From Avena insularis (lineage: Eukaryota > Streptophyta > Magnoliopsida > Poales > Poaceae): a DNA stretch of 64,000 nt. This document shows, piece by piece, positions 20,586-32,110 of this stretch. Under the pieces are notes generated by a model. It was not told the DNA's origin and did not search any database. It saw only the letters and a list, made by a program, of their open reading frames with translations. How positions within the stretch are numbered: position 1 is the first letter of the stretch; the number at the start of each line of letters is the position of its first letter. The DNA lies in contig CM042693.1 in NCBI GenBank assembly GCA_023614405.1, positions 338,255,527-338,319,526 of the forward strand, given 5' to 3'. The position numbers and the translations under genes are program-made.

Positions 20586-22361
20586 ACCCCTGAGGGCGTT
20601 GTCAATAAAACCATTCGGATGAAGAAGGCGATCTCGGTCCGCGAAGCGACCACCATGGAAAAATAAGGATGCTGCGTCCACGATGAACATGAAGATATCG
20701 ATATGGTCGCGATTGGCTATGCCGGCGCCGCTGATGATGGAAACCATAGCAGCGGCTATCCGCAATGACAACTATCGTGACAGCGAAACCTTCTCAATCA
20801 TGGCAACACGCAATCGGAACGATGAGCCCTCCGGACTCGATAAGCGGTGGGTCCTGCACCATCCACTTCTACATCGACAAGCGGTAAGGCAAGAGGAAGG
20901 CTGACCATCGCTTAAGATTGTAAAGGGAGTTCAAAAGCTCCATAGTATCGCTGAAATCTGGCGTGACTCGGTAATCGAGGTTTACGTCCTGTCCTAGGAG
21001 CCGTTGCATATGGTGCACCACAGCATACTGGAGCACCCTTTGACCTCTTGTGCTATGGCCTAGAACAATGGGCGAGCCATACCCACGATCGTTGGGGCAT
21101 GATGATACAAAAGGGCATACATCAACATGATACAAAAGATTTTCACCCGCCAGTATACTTGATGCGTCACCTCTCCAATGCGCCATACATGTGTACTTGA
21201 TTGGCTGAGTCGTGCATCACCTTGATCGCTCGAATCACCCGGAAATACCTACGCGACGCTGGGTCACTCTACCTTGGTGCTCGAGGCTCGGATCAGCAGA
21301 TTCAAAATGATTCGCGTCTTCATGGATGGCGGTAGCATCAATCGATGTTTGCCAACACACTCCTGACTATCACGGATCCCGCTATGTAGCATGGAGGCAT
21401 CGGAACCACGACCTTCCATGGAACCATCGAGGGAAAGGAGTGTATCCAGGGAAAAATATGGCTTGATGTCATCTTTGGAACCCAAGAACTTGATGAAGCG
21501 AATCGAGTTGAGGTGGTGGACTGGCCCTCACAATACCACGCCATCCTCGGGCGTGTGGCATTCACAAGATTCTTGGCAGTGCCATACTACGCATACCTCC
21601 GGTTGAAATGCCAGGACCTAACAGTGTCATCACCGTCCCAGGAAGCTTCACAAAGTCCGGCAGCTGCGATAGACACTTCAATAGAATCTCCTAGTCTTTT
21701 GGTATCAGGAGGAGCTTCGCCCAGTTGAAGAGTCAATAGACAAAAATCTGCTCCCATCACCAAGCAAAAGCAGCGCGCTTTGATATGTGGTTCTACTCTA
21801 GCCAATACCAAGGCGGTGCGGGTCCACCGACGGACCCCACCAAGATGGCTCGATGCCAACAACTTTGAGTTCCGCATAGGAACTCATGCTGTCGAATTCC
21901 TCGTGAGCCTTTGGGAAATCTTAGCTGGTGTCCTGTACATGCCGGGGAGTTCTAGAATTCGTGAGCATGCACTCAACGTATATCGAATCGAGACCCGGTA
22001 AAGCGACAATGTGTCATTGTCAAAGGCAAAGCTGGAGCAATTGGAACTGAAGTCAATAGACTCCTCGATGCTAACTTCATAAGGGAGACCAAGCAAAGCA
22101 CCTGGGTAGCTAACCCCGTGCTGGTCCCTAAGAAGGACATAGACATCCTGCGGATGTGTATGGACTTTATGGCACTTAACAATCATTTCCCAAAGGACCA
22201 CTTTCCCTACCATAGATCGATCAAATCATCAACTCCACATGGGATCACGGCGGCTCTCATTTCTCTATGCTTACTCAAGCAACCACAGATTTGGCTCAAG
22301 GTCGAGGATCGGAGAAGATGGTCTTCATCACACCATTTGGGGTGTTACGCTACAACACAAT
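20586..22361 (+). pseudogene. Gypsy-3 gag (end), protease and first part of RT
   Basis: The first 650 bp have open but unrecognised frames, presumably the C-terminal part of gag. The protease region starts near 21260 with RVFMDGGSIN (catalytic Asp codon 21325-21327). It continues through TTFHGTIEGKECIQGKIWLD and VDWPSQYHAILGRVAFTRFL (about 21560), a stretch typical of Tat-lineage proteases. RT starts near 22050 (LLDANFIRETKQSTWVANPV, then LVPKKDIDILRMCMDF) and stops at 22361 in HPFGVLRYNT-like sequence, where the nested element begins. Several frameshifts are present. Confidence 0.75.
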
Positions 22362-23860
22362 TGAAAGAACATGTGGGCCCCATGTGTAGTTTGGTGATTA
22401 ATGACAATATTTATGGACTAATGTGTGTATTAAGTTGTACTTATAGGAATTGTCCATTGGCATCGCTTGGAGAATATGTTGGCTTCAAGGTCGATGAAAT
22501 GAGAAGAAGATGTTGTGCAAGCTCAAAATGCGCCATCTATAGAAGATCTCATGTTTGATGCTTTCCATCCTCGGTGATCATGGATCGATGATGAGGAATC
22601 AAGAAAGGCGTTCCTTCTTGAGAAGGTCAAGTTTGTCTACATCGAGCTCAAGTGGAATGCTCAAAGGCAAAGAGTATAATCTTGATAGGTTTTCCTTTTG
22701 CGGTCTCATGATGTTAGTGAGAGACCGGGTTTAGGATGAATAAATGTACTATCAGAGGGCTCTCAAATGAGTAACTTCGTTCACATCGATTCGAGAGCTC
22801 AAACCTTTGCATACTGCATCATCGTGTTGGTTGTTAGTTGGTCTTATTCATGTGAGGATATAGAGCTTGTGGTAATCTCCATAACAAGCTCTTGTTCATC
22901 AAAATCGGATCTTCCGTTTATATCTTGTTGCGATTTTGATCTTGGAAGCTTTCTGGTTTCTCACCAAGTGAGGTATCTCACATTATTATACTTGATACAT
23001 TCTCACTTGGTGATAACCAATATTTTCAGCATAATTGGAACGGGTCATTATTATACTTTATAGGAAGCTCATGTCGTCCTCTTTCCAGCATAATTGGAAT
23101 GGCTCAATCGGAGTCACCAATCAAAAGTTATGACCGTTTGAGTTTGCTCTTATTCCATCTAAAAAGAAAAAGGAAAAACTTGTTTTGGGCCATGAGGTAC
23201 TACCTCCTCGGTGGCCGCCTTGGAACCTTTGTCTATCCTCTGCCTAGCCGGTTGCAGCATCCGTCTCTACCGGACCCGGCGATAATACCGCCTGGGTGGG
23301 CGGTACTATCGGCAGCCAATAGGTTTGCCTCACTGGCCCGCTCCTTGCCAGCCCTGCGCGCACCGCTTTCCCTATTACCCTGATTCGCTCGCACGTTGCG
23401 AGTAGTCGCTGCGCTCGCGAATCCCGCTTCGCCCGCGCGCTGCGCGCGTTGACCCGCGCCTGCCGCCCTACTGTCGCGTGCTAGGCCCATCCACTGCCGC
23501 CCGCTCATTGCGCTACCACCTCATTGGTGTGTTTGGCAGCGTGTTGACTCCACTCGCGCTTGATTCCAGCGCTCACCCTTCTGGCCCTCTCCTCGCGCGA
23601 TGTTTTTCTCTGGATCCGCGCGCTGTGTGTGTTTCTGTTTGGGTCCGATAGTACCGGTTTGGTCCGGTACTACCGGTCCATTCTGGAAAACACCTAACAG
23701 ACAGGTTTTACCTACCCCTTTAAATAAGCTTTGTCCGTTTAGCTTTTGAGTCGCTTCTTTCTCTTCCATTAGTCTAAGCTTTGTCCCCATTTGCTCTTAC
23801 TCTAAAAGCTTGATTAATCTCTTCCCCTCCAATGATTCTTCCCCTCTAATGATTCTTTCC

Positions 23861-24301
23861 CATATTCGAACAAGGGGCAAGGGTGGCCAGCCATCTGCGG
23901 TGCGAGATGAGGGCAGAGACACAAGGGTTTAGCCAGGTTCGGCCCCCCGGAGGGTAAAGACCTACTCCTGCTAGATTGTATTGATGAGAGAGTACAAGGC
24001 GAGCTCGGCGACTACCGTGAGTCGCGAAGGTGTATGATGGAGCGTGTCCTCTATCGTACCCTAGGGAGGTTTATAGATTCACCTCGCTAGGGTTTACCGA
24101 TCTAACTTGAATTAGTTAAGGATTGGAGGGTGTTTGACTAATCCGACTAGGCCTAGCTACACTTATGGGCCTTGACTTCTAGTCGCCTAGCTCCTTGTTG
24201 AGTCTTGATCTGGTCGATAAATCCTGTGAGCCCACTTTCGCTGGTAGCTTGGGCGATAGGAACGATCTCTTTGGGTATACCCGCTCGGCATATCCCCATC
24301 G
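23861..24301 (-). repeat. Gypsy-2 3' LTR
   Basis: Aligns with 34818-35296 from 'gccatctgcggtgcgagatg' to 'ctcggcatatccccatc'. On the minus strand it starts CGATGGGGATATGCCGAG, where the partner has TGATGGGG. The lower edge is approximate. Confidence 0.75.
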
Positions 24302-24317
24302 GTAGTCCCGAGGCCGT
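24302..24317 (-). other. Gypsy-2 polypurine tract
   Basis: The minus strand reads GACGGCCTCGGGACTAC immediately before the LTR. The CTCGGGACTAC core is the Gypsy-2 counterpart of the CGGGGGCTAC core in Gypsy-1. Confidence 0.55.
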
Positions 24318-24808
24318 CGTGGATTAATCGCATGTGTTCTTTGGAAGTCGGATTATGTGGGTCAATTTGGGCGCCAGTCGAATCGGCGGTGGACTCCTTG
24401 AATGAAAGAAGGAACTTGTTATCTTAGTCATAATAACGGCGACTAATCAGTGCAAAGACAATGAATGGGTCAAGCAAGTAGTTGAACCACTTTGCTAAGG
24501 TGATCGGTCGACTAGTCGAATGCAGCTAGAGGCGATCAGGTCGGCGATGTCAGTAAGCTGAAGCTAGGGAATCAGTGAGCAATTTGGACCGTCGGCATTG
24601 GTCAAACTAGCCATTGGGTAATCCAGCAGTAATCTCGGGCGTAATCACCGTCTGATAACGGCTCCCGAGATTGGCAAGTAAAACCCCTATATAAGGGGAG
24701 TGGCGGGCGGGCGGTCATCCCCACACTTCCTCCGATCGCGCATATCCTAGTGTTCAATTCCTCCTCGTGACAGGCGACCCAGGCGATCCGCAACCCTAGG
24801 CCCTTGTT

Positions 24809-27800
24809 GTGGCGCCCGGCGGAGCCATGGGGAGATCAAATGCGAAAGTGCTGCTAAAATCATTAGGGGAGGCGGGGATCATCCAGCGGGAGGTGGCGCA
24901 TCCGCGGCCGAGAGGTGGTGCCCGATCCGCAAGGAGAGCTCATATGCTTCACCAGCCACCTAGAGGGCTGGATTCCCCTCCTCGTCTTCTTTCACCACTT
25001 CGCGCGTCGGCATCCGACCGTCGGACCTAGGCGCACAGCATCGAGCAACTCGCCATCTTTGTGGCATTTTGCGAGTGCTACCTAGGCTGCCGGCTGTATT
25101 CCCTCCTGTGGCAAGATCTGTTCCATGGGAGGATCGGACGCGAAGAGGCAGGCGACCCGATGCTGGCCGCGGGCAGCCTCACCTTTCGCTGAAGTCAAAG
25201 GCCTCCTTCTTCGACCTGATCTTGCCAAGAAAGCGTGACGAATGGAAGAAACATTGGTTCTCATTGACCAGCCAGACGGCGAAGTGGGCGCTTCCTAATG
25301 TGTTCGGCCGACCTTCGAGCCATGTCGGCTCCAAGTCGTAGCTTCCGCACAACCAGCGGATGGTGGTCGGCAATCTCGACAATCCGCGGCTTGAAGAAGA
25401 AGGTCCTCAGACCATCAACTTGTATAATTGCTAGTTTGGTAGTGACTGGTACCTGCCGGTCGAGTCCATTGTATGTCTGATGCTGTGGGCAAGGGCGACC
25501 CAACTAAGTCATGCCTTTGCCGAGTGGAGGCTCAATGATTACACCTTGGCCCTAAAAAATCACGGCGCGGAATACCTTGGCCGAAGGCGGGTTCCCCTTA
25601 CACCAGCGCAAGGCTCCATCGGTAAGTTCCCACTTCCTCATATATTTCGTAATCGTGGATATGCATCGTGGTTTGTGCTAATCGCGTTTAACTGCGATTG
25701 TTCCAAGTGGTGGAAGGTTGGCTTCCGCTGGCGATGATGAAAATTCGAACCAGTCCGTCGAGGGCGAAGCGAATCCTCGTCGGACAAGGGCAGCATCAAA
25801 AGTAGCGATGGCGGCAGCGACGGCGATGAAGATGATAGCGAGGCCGTGGAGTCGCCGCACCGCGTGCAGTCGTAAGACCCGTGGAAGCGACAACGCGAGC
25901 AAGGCCAGCAAGACCTGAGGCTCACGATGGGGATGATGGCGAGCTCCCGAGCACTTCATGGCGCGTGGCCACACCGTCAAAGAAGAAACCGCCGATGAAG
26001 AAGAAGAAGGGCGAGCTAAAGCGGCATCAACTTTGCCTCGGTCATGGTAGCTCTAAAGCTATTGGCGCGGCCGAGGAAGTGGGGAAGCTGCCGTCCTGCG
26101 ACTTCGCCTGGCAATGCGGTTGTGGTGGAGGGTGAGATCTTTGTTAGCCGCCGCCGCCCTTCACCACAGTCAGGGGCTTGAGCTGGCCCATCTATGACCT
26201 CACCACCGAGGGCGCTGCGGACCCTCCTTGGCAGCTTCATCTGAAGCTCTCGGTGTCTTAGGTCCAAAGCGTGCTTAAGCGACCTCGGAAGCTGGGACGA
26301 ATTAGAGAAGCGGTGATATCGCCGGCGCTGTTTATCCAGTCTCGAGGTGAGTATATTTTTGAGTTAGGCAGTTGTTTATGTTTGTCCGGCGAACTTGATG
26401 GCGTCGCCATGTTGCGGGACTGGTGTGAAGAAGATAGGCCACCCCTAGGTGGCCAAGGTCCATGGGTGCCCTAGGGGCACAGTTGATCCTCGAAGAAGAG
26501 AAAAGCGACGAGGTCATGGCGCCCGTTGAGGGTGCGAAGAAGGCAAAGAAGGCGGCGAGGTCGTCACAATTTTGAGCAGGCGGTGGTCGCCCCAAATGAA
26601 ACTCGACTAGACCCGAACAGCGGCCACGAAGGTGCGTAATGGATGCGGAGTCGCAGCAGTGCAGCCACGTGGTATCTGTCGGGCAACAGCCCCAACCTCG
26701 AGTGCAGGGAGGCGGTGTATGCTCCTCGCTTCATGGCGAGGGCCTCCACGATGAAGTGCTTCGGCGCCACGGGCAGTGCAGGTCGTCGACTTGGAGGTCG
26801 ACCAACGTCGTGGGTGCACTCCTCTTGTGCTCCCGTCGATGGACGCGATGGAGCTCCACAGCATGGTAGGTTCAGCCATCTAGGTATGTCTAGTCCACGA
26901 GGATACGGTGGGTGAATTTCGGTGGTCGGATCCTTATTGATTTTGTCTAGTCCCCAGTGGCTGGTCGCTGGATTTCAGCGGCTAGGCACCTAAATATCTT
27001 AGTTGTCATGTCCACGAGTGGGTGATAGCTGAATTTCAGCGGCTAGTCATAAATTTCTTCATATCCGGTCCCAGTGGTGACTTGTCATAGTTGTGTAGGG
27101 GCTTGACAAATCGACGGGCGACTAGCTGCCAAAGAGCGTCTGGAGAAGGAGCTCCACACCGTCCAAGGGACGAACGAGCATCTTTGGGCGACTGCTGGTA
27201 AGTGTTTGTTGTGCTTGTTGTCGAAGGTGTCGTTTGCTGATTTCGTACTCATGGTTTTGTTGACACAGCGGGTCATGCGGCCGCGATGGAGAAGGCTCGT
27301 GAGGGTATGGTCCCTGCGAGTGACACAATGAGCTTAGTCATCATGGCGCCTTGAAGAAGCGAGTGGTTGATCTGGGCGGGAGCTCAAGGGCCAATGAGGC
27401 GACCTCGGCGGATGAGAGGCCAAGGCAGCCGTTCTTTGCTGCTGCGAAGGCGGAAGGTGTTGGATGCACTTTCGTCGTCAAGCTGTGGGATGACCTCTAC
27501 AGTGCGTAGGATTTAAATCACGGGGATCTGCCGTCCTTTGATTGGTGAGGTATTTGTTTTTTCGAGTGACTAGCGTGTCCCCGAGCATGCGGGTCGCCTT
27601 TGTTTTGTTGGAGCCGTTCTGATTGTGTACTTGTGTTTTGTAGGGAAGATTCTTGATGATGAAGCCGAGGCGCAGTCGTACAATGTGGGGCAGTGTGTCA
27701 CTATGTTGGTGGACTCTGCCGCTCTGTCGGCGACTTGCATCCGCGCGTACCATCAAGAAATTTCCCTAGCGAGCTGACCAAGGTCTGGCGGTATCTGGAG

Positions 27801-28113
27801 AAAGGCTCGGTGATTGTGGAGTTCATGTTGTCGACTTTTTGCCGTGGGGCAGCGACTGAGCCTTGAGCGAGCTTCGCGCACTTCCCAAGCGACTTGACCT
27901 CGGCGATGTCACGGTGGCTACACCGCCGTCCGCGGAGTGCGATCGAGATTTTGAGTGCTAAAGATCACCGAGCACAGCGCGGTCTACTACGGCGGAGTGT
28001 TGGTGATGGCGACCTCTGTGTCGAGGCGATCATCGCCGAACGGCGAGGAGCCGGCAAAGCGTGACTTCAAGGTGGAGCATCCCTTCCGCTCGGCGATCGC
28101 AGCACCTTGACAA
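24809..28113 (+). pseudogene. Antisense extra gene of Gypsy-2 (same family as in Gypsy-1)
   Basis: This plus-strand gene is opposite to pol. The start is MAPGGAMGRSN (24809) or the internal ATG at 24827. The family core reads IEQLAIFVAFCECYLGC, with the C-E-C-Y-L-G motif at 25070-25087. It is followed by SKASFFDLILPRKRDEWKKH (about 25195-25250) and a downstream WF aromatic segment, as in other members. GT/AG-type introns are suggested at about 25623-25730, 26346-26420, 27200-27268 and 27505-27645. The C-terminal part near 27850-28000 includes FAHFPSDLT and RPRSAIEIL-type sequence in one frame. The end is approximate. Stops and frameshifts are frequent, so it is non-functional here. The three family copies in this window share motif order but little DNA similarity. 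Confidence 0.6.
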
Positions 28114-28940
28114 CGTATCCGTCGAACCCGTGTGTGCCTTTCATCCGCGTCCACGGAGGTGGTGGCGAGTCGTCGTCGAAGCCTGCGGAGTAGGAGAGTT
28201 TGCCAGGTGGCATTAGTTGTAAATGAAAAATGTACCTGCCCTTATGGCGAGCGAATTTCGTTGCCCATAAGGAATGCATGGATGCTTTTATCGGGTGTTT
28301 GGTTGGATTGTGATTTGTTAATTTGTCAGAGTCCCGGCGCATCCAGCCTTTGTGGGGTTTACCTCGTTTTATGTGTATGTTTGTTTGTATCTTGTTAGTC
28401 GGTTGAAGTCGACTTCGCCATGGCTTGAAAATCAGTCGTGGAGACCCCAATAGATGCTCTATACTTAGCCGTTTTCAGTGCGACGGGGTTGGATGGCGAG
28501 TCCCGAGCATGGTACTTGGCCGTTCTGGTCGCGTGCCCAAGGTAGCTGAGGCGGTAGCGTTGTATTAAGTCGTCCTCCACCTGGTCCATAGGATCGGTCG
28601 TGATGGCGAGTCGAGGACCGCTCTCATACTTGGCATTTTCCTAATGCTCGGGTTTGGACGGTGTCGGTCCCGGCGTGGTACTTAGTCGTTAGTCAGTGCC
28701 AAGGATGTGGAGGAGTGGATCGCTGTTGGAAGCGAGTGCGGTCGTCTTAGCTCAGAAAGCCAGTCGAGCGGGGAGACTCCGGTGGGGCTCCTTGTTGGTG
28801 TTTTTCCTGGACGATACAAGGCCCGAAATTTTTCGGTGCCCTCATATAGCACTACTTGGCCGTGCGATCACGTGACCAAGGGTTGACTTCCGTGAGTAAG
28901 CGTGGCGTTGTTATTCTGATCGAGTGGCACAAGGTGCAGT
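28114..28940. other. Spacer between convergent genes in Gypsy-2
   Basis: This lies between the end of the antisense gene and the minus-strand integrase. It has no supportable gene. The phrases 'tggtacttggccgt', 'gtggtacttagtcgtt', 'ctcatacttggcattt' and 'cactacttggccgtgc' recur between about 28450 and 28870, suggesting a decayed short tandem repeat. Confidence 0.4.
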
Positions 28941-30130
28941 GGACATGGTTTGTGCGAATCGACCTGGGGGTACATGTTTGGAGTTCTAGGAGTAGAACTT
29001 CCGCAGGAGGTTTACATTCCACGGATGCTTGACATCAAGTTTTCCGTTGCCTCGGACGTCGATGAGGTAGTAGGCGTCGTTGCCCAAGACTCGCCCGATG
29101 GCGAATGGTCCCTCCCAAGAGGGAGAGAGCTTGTGCATGCCCTTCTTATCCTGGATCAGTCAAGACCAGGTCGCCTTCTGGAAGGTGCGAGTCCGGACTA
29201 AATCGGTTGTGGTAGCGGCGAAGTCCTTGATAGTAGATGGCGGTGCGGGGCGAGATAGGTCGGCGTGCCGTGAGCTGGTTGACCCGTCCTGGCGTCTTGA
29301 GAGCTTCGTTGTCGAAAGCCTCCACGTAGTTGACCACCCGAGTCGTGCTCGAGGTCGGCATAGCGGCCTCAACGCCGTACACCATGAAGGGGTGAACCTA
29401 TCAAGCTGTTGATGGAGGTGTGGATGCCCCGGATGACGGAGGGACCTCTTGACCCAGCACCACAGGTTACGCTCGAGAGGAACTTGCAGACGCCATTAGG
29501 TCGTGGAGGATGCTCTAGTTGGCGTGTTCCTCTGGCCATTGGACTCACGGGCGAGACTCTTGAGGCGGTCGAGTCGTATGTTGTGCTCTTCGCAAAATTC
29601 GGCCATGGCTCCTTTGGCGAAGTTGGTGCCGTTGTCCGTGATGATGCTGTGCGGGAACCCGTAGCGATATATGAGCTCGCGTAGGAACTTGGTGGCAGTC
29701 TTCTCGTCTCATTTGCGTACTGGCTTGGCCTCCAAAAACTTTATGAATTTGTCGACTGCGCTAGGAGGTGGGTGAAGCTAGAGGGGGCCTTCTTGAAGGG
29801 GCCCACCATGTCCATGCCCCACACGGAGAATGGCCAGGTGATGGGGATGGTCTTGAGCGCCGAGCTTGGGACATGGGTCTGGTTGGCATATTTCTAACAT
29901 CCGGCATAGCGTTGGGCGATGTCGGCGTCGGTCTTGTGATGAGCCAATAGAAGCCGTGTCGCATGGCCTTGGTGACTAGGGATCGAGCGCCAGCGTGGTG
30001 TCCGCAGTCGTCGGCGTGGATGTCTTGGAGGATCTTGCGACCTTCCGTGGGTTGTACGCAGCGTTGGAACACGGCAGTCACGCTGCGCTTGTGGAGCTCA
30101 CCGTTGATGATGACGAAGGATTGAAGCGGC
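28941..30130 (-). pseudogene. Gypsy-2 integrase
   Basis: Minus strand. The zinc-binding part is at about 30080-29880 (ILQDIHADDCGHHAGARSLV). The catalytic core runs across 29850-29560 with the Asp-containing DMVGP- and DNGT-type segments in alternating frames. The C-terminal domain is at 29385-29146 (MVYGVEAAMPTSSTTRVVNY, then GDLVLTDPG). Several frameshifts and stops are present. The order relative to RNase H confirms the Gypsy class. Confidence 0.7.
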
Positions 30131-32110
30131 GTATTATCATCCGGGCCTCTGTCTCATCAGCGGGTAGGGTGCCTCCCTCCAGGTAGGCGACGTATGGTGC
30201 GGTCCAGTCGCTTGGCTCCGTGATCATGGCGACCAGGGCCTATTCTGGTTGCAGTGGAATCCCGATGTTGATCTCCCTCGGGGGAGAGACGGACGGTTTG
30301 GTGATGGTGTCGAGGAAGACACCGGTGGGTGGCGCGAGTCGAGCCGATGTCGAGATGGCGTCGGCATCTTTGTTCTTGCGTCGGTCGATCCACTTTCGGC
30401 GGAATAGCCGGTGAAGTGGCCTTCCAGCTGATCCGCCATTGGCGGTATGCTGCCATGGTGGGGAAGGCGCATCGCATGTGCGGCGACTTGCGGCGGCAGT
30501 CGGAATCGCCATAGCGTATGAGCGATAGATGTTCCATCTCCTTGGCTGCTCGCATGTCGTGGAGGAGCGCCTCGTACTTGGCCATGTTTTTGGTGCAGGG
30601 GGTGAAGTCGAGGTACAAGACGTAGCGTAGTTTGTCGCCCTTTAGGGATGTGAGGATGATCCCTGCCCCTGTGCCATCTGCGTTCTTGGAGCGGTCGAAG
30701 TGTAGCGACTAGTAGTGGAGGTATGGCAACTTCTCCGGCTGCTGCACCTCCTCCCAGTCAGCGAGGAAGTCCGCCAGGGCCAGCGACTTGATTGCCTTGC
30801 ACGGCTCGTACCTGATGTTGTGGATTCCGATCTCCACGGCCCCTTGGCGACTCCCGCAATAGCCTCGCGGTTTCTGATGATGTCCTGCAATAGCGCGGAG
30901 GAGAAGACCATGATTGGGTGCTCCGGACAGAGTAGTCGGCGATCGTATTGGGCTCGAGAAGACGCATATACCAATTTATGGTACTGCGGGTGGCGTTAGT
31001 AGCGACTTCGGTGAGACTTCGCTAATGTAGTAGAGCGGATCGCTGCAGACGTTCCTTGCCTTCTTCGGTTGCTCGATGACCATGGCCAGTCTTGATGGCT
31101 TCGCTCGGAAGCGCGACATAGACCAGCATGGGCTCCTTGTCGACGGGGGATGCAAGTAGCGAGGCCGCGAGTAGCACTTCCTTGAGTGCGTGGAGCGCGT
31201 CGTCTGCCTCCTTGTCCCACTGGAACGTGGGATTCTTGCGCGATGGCGGTGAGAGGCATTGCCTTCTCGCCTAGCCGGGGATGAAGCGGCGAGAGCAGCG
31301 ACTCGCCCGGCCAACCTGGACATCCGCGAGCACTTGGGTTTTGCAGGCAGGCGATCGTGTTGATATTGGTGGGGTTAGCCTCGATCCCTCGTTTGGAGCA
31401 GCGTACCCAGCGGTATCCGATAAAGTACCAAAGGTGCACTTTCCTGGGTTAAGTTTGATCTTGTACCTCCTTGATTTGAGAAGGTCGGCGAGAAGATCGC
31501 CTACAGTGCACTTCACACCATGTCATCGATGTGGATGTGGATGTTGCGGCCAATTTGGCTCATGAGCACTCCTGCAAGCACCTCTGGTAGGTCGCCCTAG
31601 CGTTCTTGAGGCCAAAGGTCATGGCGGTGTAGTAGAATGTTCCGATGGCGTGATGAACACCGGCTTCTCCTCGTCCTCGACTGCCATTTTGATCTGGTTG
31701 TAACTAGACTAGGCGTCAAGGAAACATAGTGACTCCGAACCTGCAGTTGAGTTGATGATTTGGTAAATCCGCGGGAGGACGAACTACTCCTTGGGGCGGT
31801 ATGTTGAGGTTTGTGTAATCGATACACATTCTCCAGGTCTCATTCTTCTTTTCGACCAGGACTGGATTTGCCAGACACTTGGAGTATTTGATTGGTCGTA
31901 TGAAGCCTGCAGCGAGTAGATGTTGCACCTCCTTGGCGATTGCTCGGCGGCGCTCTTCATTGAAGGGCCGCATCAACTGCTTGATGGGTCGCGCTTTGGC
32001 GTCGGCATTGAGTTTGTGCTCGGCGAGTTCCCTCGGGACACGGGCATGTCGGATGGCTTCCATACAAATATGTTGCGGTTATCATGGAGGAACTTCGATG
32101 GCGTGCCTTC
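30131..32110 (-). pseudogene. Gypsy-2 reverse transcriptase and RNase H
   Basis: Minus strand. RT starts with ARVPRELAEHKLNADAKARP (about 32045) and NPVLVEKKNETWRMCIDYTN (about 31880). The catalytic box reads HIDD at 31522-31533 where YVDD is usual, so both Asp residues are kept but the Tyr is replaced. RNase H is recognisable at 30618-30470 (KNMAKYEALLHDMRAAKEME, with RYGDSD). Many frameshifts separate the pieces. Confidence 0.75.
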
